Shown piece by piece: positions 47,668 through 55,912 of a stretch of 64,000 bases of DNA. Every line of letters starts with the position of its first letter. Position 1 is the first letter of the stretch. The position numbers and the translations under genes were made by a program. A model generated the notes under the pieces. It saw only the letters and a list, made by a program, of their open reading frames with translations. It had not been told where the DNA came from and searched no databases. Origin of the DNA: Rhodomicrobium sp. R_RK_3 (GTDB lineage: Bacteria; Pseudomonadota; Alphaproteobacteria; Rhizobiales; Rhodomicrobiaceae); the NCBI RefSeq assembly GCF_002198715.1, contig NZ_MWLK01000020.1, forward strand, positions 1 through 64,000, read 5' to 3'.

Positions 47668-48315
47668 ATGACCACACCAGTAAACGGACTAGAGTCATTG
47701 CTGACGCCGGAAGACAGCGTGCTCCTGCTGATCGACCACCAGCCGTTCCAGTTCGCCAATCTTCACAGCCATGAGCCCAGCATGGTGCTCAACAACGTCA
47801 TCGCACTCGCCAAGGCGGCGAAGGTCTATGGCGTGCCGACGATCCTCACCACCGTCCTCGCGGCAAGGGGAGGAAAGCTCGTCCCCGGCCTCCAGGCGGT
47901 CTATCCCGATCAGGCACCGATCGACCGGACGACGATCAATAGCTGGGAGGATCCTCGGCTCGTCGAGGCGGTGCGCGCGACAGGGCGCAAGAAACTCGTT
48001 ATCGCGGCGCTATGGACCGAGATCTGTCTCGTGCTGACCGTCATCACCGCCCTCGGCGAAGGATGGGACGTCACCTTCATCACCGACGCCTCGGGAGGAG
48101 TCAGCCGGGAGGCGCATGACATGGGCGTGCTGCGGATGATCCGTGCCGGCGGCAATCCGATGACCTGGATGGCGGTGCTCGGCGAGTGGCAGCGCGACTG
48201 GGCTCGGGAGGAATTCGTTGCCGGGCAGGCTGGCGTTCTGGTCGAGCATGGCGGGGCGACTGGCGTGGCCTTCGGCTGGGAAATGCAGCTTCTCCAGACA
48301 CCGTTTAAAGACTGA
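47668..48315 (+). CDS. Isochorismatase family cysteine hydrolase (YcaC-like)
   Basis: A 215-residue cysteine hydrolase of the isochorismatase fold. The catalytic Asp is in LLLIDHQPFQ, the Lys in GRKKLVIA, and the nucleophile Cys in ALWTEICLVL. The longer C-terminus (GVLVEHGGATGVAFGWEM) is seen in a group of uncharacterised homologs. Family members cleave amides or nitriles such as nicotinamide and ureido compounds; substrate unknown. It lies between the hydrolase and the MoaF/SnoaL fusion on the same strand, probably one operon. Confidence 0.87.
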   Translation: MTTPVNGLESLLTPEDSVLLLIDHQPFQFANLHSHEPSMVLNNVIALAKAAKVYGVPTILTTVLAARGGKLVPGLQAVYPDQAPIDRTTINSWEDPRLVEAVRATGRKKLVIAALWTEICLVLTVITALGEGWDVTFITDASGGVSREAHDMGVLRMIRAGGNPMTWMAVLGEWQRDWAREEFVAGQAGVLVEHGGATGVAFGWEMQLLQTPFKD

Positions 48316-48363
48316 TCGTGCCGCGCCGCGAGCCGCATTGCAGGATCAGACAGGACATTTGAA

Positions 48364-49068
48364 ATGAGCCAATATTATCCGGTCGGCCTCGTCGTCGACG
48401 TTTCACACCCGATGTTCGGCGTCACCCTCCACCTGGAGGCCGCCGACCGAATCCGCTTCGTCATCGCGGACGGTCCTTATGCGCGTGAGGAAGTCGTCGA
48501 GACGCAGGTGGTCGATCTCGGCAACAACATCTTCGCGGTAAGCTGGCAGGAGGCGGATCGCGCGACGGTGGTCAATGTGCAGGACTTCGACGCCGGCATC
48601 GTCCATTCCTACGCCACGCTTCCGGACGGAACGCTGCTCCGGAATACAGGGACAATGACGGTCCGCGAAAAGGCGGATGCGATCAGCGATCACGCGCCGC
48701 GCCGGAACAAGGCGCTCGTGGTCGAGGCGATGACGGCGCTGTTTCAGCGGCACGATGCAGGCTCGGTCGAGCGCTTCTATGCCTCCGATTACCGGCAGCA
48801 CAATCCGATGATACCGCAGGGACGCGAGGCGCTCCGGACGATCGTCGAAAATCTCGACAAATCTGTATTTTACGAGCCGGGCATCGTCGTGGCGCAGGCG
48901 GACATGGTCGCGATCCACGGCCGCATCCGCGGTTGGGCGCCCGAGCCGCAGATCGTGGTCGACCTGTTTCGGATCCGGCACGGAAAGCTCGCCGAGCATT
49001 GGGATGTGTTGCAGCGGGAGGTGGTCAGCGCCTCGGATCCGATGTTCGCTCCCGCCGAGGGCAAGTGA
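48364..49068 (+). CDS. MoaF-like plus SnoaL-like domain fusion protein
   Basis: A 234-residue two-domain protein. Residues about 1-105 resemble the MoaF-like calycin/lipocalin domain (EVVETQVVDLGNNIFAVSWQE, then VNVQDFDAGIVHS). Residues about 118-230 are a SnoaL/NTF2-like cone domain with DYRQHNPMIPQG, VAIHGRIRGW and IRHGKLAEHWDVLQ. Both domains usually bind small hydrophobic or cyclic ligands. The gene may act with the two upstream hydrolases in the same strand order. Two strong hairpins follow. Function of the fusion is unknown. Confidence 0.8.
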   Translation: MSQYYPVGLVVDVSHPMFGVTLHLEAADRIRFVIADGPYAREEVVETQVVDLGNNIFAVSWQEADRATVVNVQDFDAGIVHSYATLPDGTLLRNTGTMTVREKADAISDHAPRRNKALVVEAMTALFQRHDAGSVERFYASDYRQHNPMIPQGREALRTIVENLDKSVFYEPGIVVAQADMVAIHGRIRGWAPEPQIVVDLFRIRHGKLAEHWDVLQREVVSASDPMFAPAEGK

Positions 49069-49078
49069 TGGTGGAACC

Positions 49079-49146
49079 CGCGGCCGGGACGGCTCGTCCC
49101 GGCCGCGAGGCGCGACGGAACGAAAGAGCGCTCCGGCGCTCTTTCG
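49079..49146. terminator. Tandem strong hairpins between convergent operons
   Basis: Hairpin one has arms CGCGGCCGGGAC (49079-49090) and GTCCCGGCCGCG (49096-49107), a 12-bp perfect stem with a 5-base loop. Hairpin two has arms CGAAAGAGCGC (49121-49131) and GCGCTCTTTCG (49136-49146), an 11-bp perfect stem with a 4-base loop. Together they separate two convergent transcripts and form a bidirectional terminator. Confidence 0.8.
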
Positions 49147-49156
49147 TCCGCCGCGA

Positions 49157-49732
49157 TCAATGGTAGGCAAGAATGCCGGAGAGCTTCTGCCCGAGTGGCG
49201 TCCGCCAATCCACCGCGAGCTCCGAGATCAATTGGTCATGGGTGATGATCGTCGCGCCGGCCTTTTCCATGCGCCGGAGCGCAATATCGTCGCCATATTT
49301 TGTGTAGGACGCAGAAGCATCGGCGGCCACCTGCACCTCATAGCCTTCGTCCAGCATCTGCAGGACGGGGAATAGCACGCAGATCTCGGTGGTGATGCCG
49401 GCAACGATCAGCTTCTTGCGCCCCAGCGCCTGGACCGCGCTGTTGAATTCCGGGTGGTGCATCGCATTCACGATGCCCGGCCGCTTGATCCGGTTCTCGT
49501 AGGCCTGCGGGAGAATCTCCTTGAGTTCGGGGATCAGCGGACCCTGGACATGGTCCTCCATGCTGACCGTCAGCACGACAGGAATGCCCGATCCCGCCGC
49601 AATCTTGGCCAGCTTGACGGCATTCGCCTTGACCAGGTTGATGTCGTGCGAGTGGGTCCAGGCCATCGTCCCGATCTGATGGTCGATCAGCAGCATTGCC
49701 GCGTTGTCCGGCGTGAAGACATTCTTGTGCAT
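49157..49732 (-). CDS. Isochorismatase family hydrolase (YcaC-like)
   Basis: A 191-residue isochorismatase-fold cysteine hydrolase. The catalytic triad positions are the Asp in MLLIDHQIGTM, the Lys in GRKKLIVAG and the Cys in GITTEICVLF. VLTVSMEDHVQGPLIPEL is characteristic of the YcaC/octameric hydrolase group. Substrate is unknown. It is convergent with the MoaF/SnoaL fusion gene and is followed upstream by an AraC-type regulator on the same strand, which may control it. Confidence 0.88.
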   Translation of the reverse strand: MHKNVFTPDNAAMLLIDHQIGTMAWTHSHDINLVKANAVKLAKIAAGSGIPVVLTVSMEDHVQGPLIPELKEILPQAYENRIKRPGIVNAMHHPEFNSAVQALGRKKLIVAGITTEICVLFPVLQMLDEGYEVQVAADASASYTKYGDDIALRRMEKAGATIITHDQLISELAVDWRTPLGQKLSGILAYH

Positions 49733-49771
49733 GGCAATCTCCCAATGTTTTGCATGATTTGGTGGGTCTCG

Positions 49772-50446
49772 TTAGCGAGGCCGGAGGGGGCCCGCGATCT
49801 GCGGCTTTGTCAGGAACCCGTTGCCGGCATTGTTGGCGCAATGGCGATAGACCCTGCGCTGCGCGGACCTGCGGCGGGGGAATCGCGTGCTCCCCAGCAC
49901 CTGCCGGCGCCAGGCGTCAGGCGGCAATCCGACGGCGCGGCTGAACAGTCTCGTCAGGTGAGATTGGTCGGCGAGGCCGCAAATCAACGCCACCTCGGAG
50001 ATCGGCGCATCCGTAGTGAGGAGCAGCCGCTTGGCCAGGTTGATCCGTTCCGTGGCGACGAATTCCGAGTAAGAGATGCCCGTCGTCGCCTTGAAGGAAC
50101 GCGAGAAATAGCTCGCGCTCAGATGGACAAGCTGGGCAACCGTCTTGACCCTCAAGCTGGACTCAAGGTTGTCACGGATGAACGTCTTCGCGCGTCGCAC
50201 CTGCCAGTCGGCGAGGTGCCCGGTTTTCGGACGATGCTCGGTCACGGATGCGCGAAGCAGACGCTGAGCGCTCTCGATATACCGCCGCGCCGTGCCGCTA
50301 TCGCGGTCGAGGATCGCGAGCGCCTCGGCAAGCAGCTCACCGACAACATCCTTGTCTGACCCGCTGGTTGACGGACTCTCCGCTATGATGTCCGAGACCG
50401 GGTGGGAGAAGGCGATCGCTTTGGTTTGAGTCGGTATGATAGACAT
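49772..50446 (-). CDS. AraC family transcriptional regulator
   Basis: A 224-residue regulator with the double helix-turn-helix of the AraC family at about residues 85-185. The first HTH is near VKTVAQLVHLSASYFSRSFK and the second near ISEVALICGLADQSHLTRLF. The N-terminal 80 residues are short and lack a recognisable cupin sensor domain, so effector sensing is unclear. It ends 40 bases before the start of the isochorismatase-like gene on the same strand and may regulate it. Confidence 0.85.
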   Translation of the reverse strand: MSIIPTQTKAIAFSHPVSDIIAESPSTSGSDKDVVGELLAEALAILDRDSGTARRYIESAQRLLRASVTEHRPKTGHLADWQVRRAKTFIRDNLESSLRVKTVAQLVHLSASYFSRSFKATTGISYSEFVATERINLAKRLLLTTDAPISEVALICGLADQSHLTRLFSRAVGLPPDAWRRQVLGSTRFPRRRSAQRRVYRHCANNAGNGFLTKPQIAGPLRPR

Positions 50447-50956
50447 GCCTTTCTGGCCAAAACCCTTAGCCCATCGGAGGGCGATTGTGGCAGTGCCGGA
50501 GCCTTAGCGCCGCGAAGGCAGCGCTCTGCCGATGCCGCCTCGATGCCGTCATCCCTACGGCAGCGTGGCTCCGCGACACCGCCCCGCATCCGCACATGCA
50601 CGTGGCGATTGCGCAGCCGGTTCCGCCCTGGCGATAATTAATTATGCAGTTTTCAGAAGCATAAATTTCCGATCGCGTTCATATCGCCGCCTTTTCTTGC
50701 TATATTTTCTGTTTCCTGGCGGATCTGGAAGATCGCGTTGCTAAATGATCATCAGTCTTACTTGCGATCTGCCGGGCGTTTTTGTTTCCATGCGGTTTTA
50801 AATGATGGGAAAGGCCAAGTAAATCCGGGTGGTTTGGGAAGCTGGGTTGTTGGATTTTGGACGATCGATCGGGGCGCAGCGGTCGGCGCAACATCGTCTG
50901 GCCACGGCGACCGGGGTGCCGCGGGGTGGTCTCGGCTGTGTTTCGGCCGTCAGGCG
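50447..50956. other. Intergenic region, A+T-rich, no gene seen
   Basis: 510 bases between two minus-strand regulators with no supported gene. The stretch around 50630-50830 is clearly A+T-richer than flanking DNA. It contains the 12-bp palindrome ATAATTAATTAT at 50634-50645. It probably holds the AraC-gene promoter and may mark an old insertion junction. Confidence 0.4.
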
Positions 50957-51868
50957 CTACAGCATGCGGGTTTTCGGAAACTCCGCCGCCAGATGATCGA
51001 GAAAGGCGCGTACGGAGGGGAGAAGCCCTTGTTTGTGGGAAATGAGAGCGGTGATGGTCGCCTCGCCCGCAACCCAGTCCGGCAATACCCGTCGCAACGT
51101 TCCCGCTTTTAGGGCGGCCTTACAGACGTAAGCGGGCAATGCCACCACTCCCAACCCTTTGATCGCTGCCTGCTGAAGACCGACCATGTCGCTGCTCAGC
51201 AGCCTTGGGGTCAGCGGCAGGACGACTTCGTTTCCGGCCTGGCCGGTGTGCCGAAGCCGCCAGATCGGAAGCACGTTGGTTCTCATCATGAACAGCGATG
51301 GGTGGTGCCGCAGGTCCTGGGGGCTTTCGGGCGCTCCGTTCTCGTCGAGATAGTCGGACCCCGCGAACAGGAACCATGGGGCAGGGGCGAGCGTCCGCTG
51401 CACGAGGTTCGAATCGGGAAGCGGCTCGTTATGCGCGCGTATGGCGAGGTCAAAATTCTCGCCCACAATGTCCACCGCGCGGTCCTCGGCATGGGCAACG
51501 ATGTCGACCCTGGGATACTTTCCCAGAAAATCGGCGATGATGTCGGGCAGCGCATATTGCATCATCGCGACGCCGGCGGTGATGCGCACCGTGCCGACCG
51601 GCTCCGCGAGCCGATGCCGGATCGTCGTTTCGGCGAGGTCTGCTTCCCGCAGCATCGCCGCCGCGTGACGGTAAAAATCCTGCCCGGCGTCGGTCATGCC
51701 GAACCGGCGCGACGTCCGGTTGAGCAGCCTCAAGCCGAGGCTGTTTTCCAGCCGCTGGATGCGGTGGCTAAGGGTCGATTTCGGGATGCCTAAAGTGCGG
51801 CCCGCCGCGGTAAAACCTCCCCGATCGACGACATGGACAAAGTAGAAGAAGTCGTTCAAATCCAGCAT
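50957..51868 (-). CDS. LysR family transcriptional regulator
   Basis: A 303-residue LysR regulator. The N-terminal HTH includes GFTAAGRTLGIPKSTLSHRIQ and the conserved NRTSRRFGMTDAG. The effector domain is of normal length. It is divergent from the chloroperoxidase-like hydrolase gene at 52339, with 470 bases between, and is a plausible regulator of it. No target motif is certain. Confidence 0.88.
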   Translation of the reverse strand: MLDLNDFFYFVHVVDRGGFTAAGRTLGIPKSTLSHRIQRLENSLGLRLLNRTSRRFGMTDAGQDFYRHAAAMLREADLAETTIRHRLAEPVGTVRITAGVAMMQYALPDIIADFLGKYPRVDIVAHAEDRAVDIVGENFDLAIRAHNEPLPDSNLVQRTLAPAPWFLFAGSDYLDENGAPESPQDLRHHPSLFMMRTNVLPIWRLRHTGQAGNEVVLPLTPRLLSSDMVGLQQAAIKGLGVVALPAYVCKAALKAGTLRRVLPDWVAGEATITALISHKQGLLPSVRAFLDHLAAEFPKTRML

Positions 51869-52338
51869 GCGCGGTCAACCATCAAACGCCAAGTTGAGGT
51901 TCTCGCCGGTTTCGGCCGATCGTAAGCGGTCGTTTTTATCAATCGAATGAGACAGCCCCGCAACGCGGGGTGCAAGGCGGCCGCCGGGATGTTGCGAAGT
52001 GCCTGTCCAGCCGCTCAAAGCAGGACATCGACATGAGTGCGGAAAAAGCCGACGTCTTCCGACATTTATGCAAAGCTTATTCCTCCTCCGGTTAGCGCAC
52101 GGCGCGCGAGACCGGTTAAACTCCGTACATGATTAACAAGGGATTTCCCGGCTAAAACGTGTCTTGAAGCCTCGAGCAGCGATCGCTGATTTCCCGGGCG
52201 GACAGCCGGGGCGATACCAAAAGACAATTACGGCACTAAGTTCCAATATGCTGGCCGCGGATTCGATCATCATGCCGCCTCCGGGGATGATTTGCGCCGC
52301 CCCGACGGGTGTCCGCGACAAAACCAGCAGGAGACAGA
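51869..52338. other. Divergent intergenic region, no gene seen
   Basis: 470 bases between the LysR gene and the alpha/beta hydrolase gene. No supported gene, repeat or RNA stands out. It is probably the regulatory region for both divergent genes. The ribosome site CAGGAGACAG directly precedes the hydrolase ATG. Confidence 0.4.
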
Positions 52339-53172
52339 ATGGCCGATATCTTGACGATGAGCGACGGAACCGAGATATTCTATAAGGATTGGGGATCTCG
52401 GGATGCCCAGCCAATCGTTTTCCATCATGGATGGCCGCTCAGTTCGGATGAGTGGGACCCGCAATTGATGTTCTTCCTGTCGAAGGGGTTCCGCGTTATC
52501 GCTCATGACCGGCGCGGACACGGTCGCTCCTCGCAGACCGAACGCGGCACCGACATGGACACCTACGCGGCCGATGTCAGCACCCTTGTCGAATGGCTCG
52601 ACCTCCGAGGCGCGGTACATATCGGGCATTCGACCGGCGGCGGCGAGGCGACCCGCTACGTCGCTCGCGCGAAGCCCGGCCGCGTGGCCAAAGCGGTCCT
52701 TGTCGGAGCGATCCCGCCCGTCATGCTCAAGTCGGACAAGAACCCGGGCGGCCTGCCGGTGGCGGTGTTCGATGGCTATCGCGAGGCGCTGGCCGGCAAT
52801 CGCGCCCAGCTCTATCTCGACGTCGCGAAGGGGCCCTTCTACGGCTTCAACCGGCCCGGCGCAACCGTTCACGAGGGGACGATCCGCAATTGGTGGCGCC
52901 AAGGCATGATGGGCGCCGTCAAGCCGCACTATGACTGCATCAGGGTCTGGTCCGAGACGGACTTCACCGAGGATCTGAAGCAGATCGGCGTTCCGGTTCT
53001 CGTGATGCACGGCGATGACGATCAGGTCGTCCCGATCGCGAACTCCGCGCTGCTTTCGGTTGAACTGCTCAGGATGGGCGAGCTCAAGGTCTACGAGGGC
53101 TATCCCCACGGCATGTTGACGACGCATGCCGATAAGCTCAACGAGGATATACTCGCCTTCATCCGCAAATAG
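52339..53172 (+). CDS. Alpha/beta hydrolase, cofactor-free chloroperoxidase type
   Basis: A 277-residue alpha/beta hydrolase of the non-heme chloroperoxidase/perhydrolase group. The oxyanion motif is HHGWPLSSDEW, the nucleophile elbow is GHSTGGGE with S98, an acid is in HGDDDQVVPI, and the His is in YPHGMLTTH. Such enzymes are esterases or perhydrolases; the natural substrate is unknown. No signal peptide is seen, unlike the hydrolase at 46604. ATG 52339 follows GCAGGAG. The SnoaL-like gene follows by 132 bases. Confidence 0.9.
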   Translation: MADILTMSDGTEIFYKDWGSRDAQPIVFHHGWPLSSDEWDPQLMFFLSKGFRVIAHDRRGHGRSSQTERGTDMDTYAADVSTLVEWLDLRGAVHIGHSTGGGEATRYVARAKPGRVAKAVLVGAIPPVMLKSDKNPGGLPVAVFDGYREALAGNRAQLYLDVAKGPFYGFNRPGATVHEGTIRNWWRQGMMGAVKPHYDCIRVWSETDFTEDLKQIGVPVLVMHGDDDQVVPIANSALLSVELLRMGELKVYEGYPHGMLTTHADKLNEDILAFIRK

Positions 53173-53304
53173 CGCGAGGGCACGCATGCAGCGAGCGTCG
53201 TCGGAAGCAAGCGCGTGAGGCTGTGGCGCAAACCGCGGGGGCCTGTAGCCCGAGCCCGCGCGCCATTTGCGGTCAGCGCGGGCCTTGGAAACGGAGGAAA
53301 TGCC

Positions 53305-53697
53305 TTGAGTAGCGAAAAATCCGAAGCCGTCGGACCCGATTACGACAGGGTCCTGCGCGCCAATGCAGAACAGATCTTCGGGGAACGCGACGCCGCCGCG
53401 CGGCGGCGAGCGCTCGACCAGTTCTGGGTGCCGGACGGCACGCTCTATGAGGACGGCCGCATCGTCGCCGGGCTCGATGCGATATCTGAAACGGTCGGAG
53501 CGCTGCTCGATTCCCTGCCGCCGGGGACGCAATTTTCCCCCCTCGGCCCAGCCGTGGGTCACCATGGTCTGGCACTGTTGCGGTGGCGCGCTCTCGACGG
53601 CAACGGGCAGCCCGCGCCCGTCTCCGGAACCGACGTCGCTGTCTTCCAGGATGGCAAGATCAAGCAGCTCTACGTCCTGATCGACCCGGCCCAATGA
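53305..53697 (+). CDS. SnoaL/NTF2-like protein
   Basis: A 130-residue cone-fold protein of the SnoaL/NTF2-like superfamily. Key segments are DQFWVPDGTLYEDGRIVAGLDAI and GTDVAVFQDGKIKQLYVLID, with the typical DFLxDG-like pattern. The TTG start at 53305 is chosen because GGAGG lies 7 bases before it and longer frames lack a ribosome site; an ATG at 53300 is out of frame. It follows the chloroperoxidase-type hydrolase and is probably co-transcribed. Function is unknown. Confidence 0.78.
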   Translation: MSSEKSEAVGPDYDRVLRANAEQIFGERDAAARRRALDQFWVPDGTLYEDGRIVAGLDAISETVGALLDSLPPGTQFSPLGPAVGHHGLALLRWRALDGNGQPAPVSGTDVAVFQDGKIKQLYVLIDPAQ

Positions 53698-54018
53698 CAG
53701 GCTGATGATACCGACGCCGCCAGCCGTCGCCCCACTCAGGATGACGGAGCGCGGCGACGGCGTCCCGCTCGCTCACGAATTGCGGGCTTGCAGAAATGTG
53801 CTTGTATCCTTGGGCGTCCCAGCCTCTATTGCCGCCATGAAAACCCTGGCGCGGCCCCGCATTTCGACACGGTATGAACCCGCCCCTCTCCGATGGGCAG
53901 AGGGGCGGTTCGATTGGGTATACCCCATCCTTGCGCCACGGCCGTACCGCCAGCTTTCCACGCGCCGGGGTTCCGCCAAGGCACCCCCCGCCCCAGTTCC
54001 ACCCACGGCGGCGCGACC
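53698..54018. other. Intergenic region with repeat, no gene seen
   Basis: 321 bases before the permease gene. They include the palindromic repeat at 53881-53907. An upstream in-frame extension of the permease to 53893 would run through that repeat and is unlikely. No promoter motif is convincing. Confidence 0.4.
53881..53907. repeat. Palindromic repeat CGCCCCTCT … AGAGGGGCG
   Basis: A 9-bp perfect inverted repeat with a 9-base centre. The core resembles the hairpins at 184-204 and 16011-16030 (CCCTCTCC … GG-AGAGGG), so it is a probable diverged member of that family. Confidence 0.5.
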
Positions 54019-55752
54019 GTGATCGCGACCCGCGCCGCACGCTGGAGCCCAACACGCGCCCTGGCCCGCACTCTGCGCGCCGAGGCTTTGCTCCCGGTCA
54101 TCGCCATCGGCATCAGCCTGATCGTGGCGCTGCCCATCGCGGCCGTCGCCGTGCTGGCAGTTGCGCCCGCGCCCGGCGTCTGGCCGCATCTGCTCGCGAC
54201 CACGCTGCCCTTCGCCTTGCGGCAAACGCTGCTGCTGATGACCGGCGTCGCCGTATTCACCCTGCTCGCCGGCGCCGGCACCGCCTGGCTCGTCACCATG
54301 TACCGCTTCCCCGGACGCGGCCTGTTCGACTGGCTGCTGATCCTGCCGCTCGCCCTGCCGACCTACATCACCGCCTATTGCTACGGCGAATTCCTCGACT
54401 ATACCGGCCCCGTCCAAACCGCCATCCGTAGCCTTTTCGGCTTCACCAGCTACCAGGACTACGCCTTCCCGGAGATCCGTTCGCTCGGCGGCGCCATCTT
54501 CATCATGTCCGCCGTGCTCTACCCCTATGTCTACCTCACCGCGCGGGCCAGCTTCGCCCTGCAATCCACCCATGCGCTCGACGTCGCGCGCACGCTTGGG
54601 CGCACCGGCCTCGGCGCGCTCTTCGCCGTCGGCTTGCCGATGGCGCGCCCGGCCCTGGCGGCGGGCGTTTCGCTGGCGCTGATGGAAGCCCTCAACGACA
54701 TCGGCGCGGTCGATTATCTCGGCGTGCAGACGCTGACCTCGAGCATCTACGCCGCCTGGATCCAGCGCTCCAGCCTCGCGGGCGCGGCGCAACTGGCGCT
54801 GGTGATGTTCGTCTTCGTGGTCGGGCTGATCGCACTGGAGCGCTATGGCCGCCGCCATCGCCGCTTCAATAGCGCCGGCAGCGACCGCCCCGTCCCCGAA
54901 CTCCGCCTCGGCGCGGCGAAGGGCTGGCTCGCGGTGCTTGCCTGCGCGATCCCGTTCGTGGCGGGGTTCGTCGTCCCGGTCGGAATGCTGATCGACGGCG
55001 TCATCGCGCAAGGCGCGCAATATGGCTTTTCCGACTACGCCCGCGCGGCGGGAACCAGCCTCGCGCTCTCGACCGCCGCCGCCGGCATCGTCGTCGCCCT
55101 GGCGCTGGTGCTCGGCGCGGCGCTGCGCGTCTCCCGCAATCGCCTTGCCGCGGACGCCATCCGCATCGCCGCCCTCGGCTATGCCATTCCCGGCACGGTG
55201 ATCGCGCTCGGGCTGATCGTCCCGCTCGGCGCATTGGACAATGTGGTCAGCCGCCTGCTGAACGATCAATTCGGCGTGAATGTCGGCCTCGTTCTGTCCG
55301 GCTCGGCCTTCGTGCTGCTGCTTGCTTACATCATCCGCTTCATGGCCGTGGCGCTGAATGCCATCGAGGCCGGCTGGCAACGCCTGTCGCCCAATCTCGA
55401 CGCTGCCGCGCGCACGCTGGGCTCGGGCCCTCTGGCCATGCTGGCCAACATCCATCTGCCGCTGCTGCGGCCGGCCGTCGGCGCGGCGGCCTTGCTGGTC
55501 TTCGTCGATGCGATGAAGGAATTGCCGGCGACGCTGCTGCTGCGGCCCTTCAATTTCGAGACCTTGGCGACCCAGATCTACAATTTCGCCTCGCAGGAGC
55601 AATTCGAGCGCTCGGCGCTGGCGGCGCTCACAATTGTCGCAGTCGGCCTCGTGCCGCTATTGCTGCTGCATCGTGCCTTGACGGGGACGCAATCTCGGCC
55701 TCTGTTGCAGAATAGCCATGGGACATCCTCGGATCGCCGGGAGGCCCGGTAA
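54019..55752 (+). CDS. Fused iron(III)-type ABC transporter permease
   Basis: A 577-residue membrane protein with two repeated permease halves and about 12 membrane helices, as in FbpB/SfuB/AfuB iron(III) transporters. Each half carries a coupling motif: TLGRTGLGALFAVGLPMARP in the first and TLGSGPLAMLANIHLPLLRP in the second. A matching binding protein and ATPase are not adjacent, so partners must be elsewhere. The GTG start at 54019 is chosen by fit to family length; no strong ribosome site marks it. Confidence 0.87.
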   Translation: MIATRAARWSPTRALARTLRAEALLPVIAIGISLIVALPIAAVAVLAVAPAPGVWPHLLATTLPFALRQTLLLMTGVAVFTLLAGAGTAWLVTMYRFPGRGLFDWLLILPLALPTYITAYCYGEFLDYTGPVQTAIRSLFGFTSYQDYAFPEIRSLGGAIFIMSAVLYPYVYLTARASFALQSTHALDVARTLGRTGLGALFAVGLPMARPALAAGVSLALMEALNDIGAVDYLGVQTLTSSIYAAWIQRSSLAGAAQLALVMFVFVVGLIALERYGRRHRRFNSAGSDRPVPELRLGAAKGWLAVLACAIPFVAGFVVPVGMLIDGVIAQGAQYGFSDYARAAGTSLALSTAAAGIVVALALVLGAALRVSRNRLAADAIRIAALGYAIPGTVIALGLIVPLGALDNVVSRLLNDQFGVNVGLVLSGSAFVLLLAYIIRFMAVALNAIEAGWQRLSPNLDAAARTLGSGPLAMLANIHLPLLRPAVGAAALLVFVDAMKELPATLLLRPFNFETLATQIYNFASQEQFERSALAALTIVAVGLVPLLLLHRALTGTQSRPLLQNSHGTSSDRREAR

Positions 55753-55912
55753 GGAATCTTGTGCATTGCCGCAAGCGCGCCTTTATCACAGGCCAACAGT
55801 CGGTAAAACCACACTCGCTGAGGGTGATTTGCCGATATTGTTGTGATACTGTCACTTAAATTTTGCGCCATCGCGCCAATGCTGCGGCGAAGGTTATAGA
55901 GAAAAGGGTTCT

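Noticed and set aside
49079..49146. CRISPR-like repeats
   Set aside because: Two different hairpins, not repeated units with spacers; they are terminators. No CRISPR array is seen anywhere in the window.
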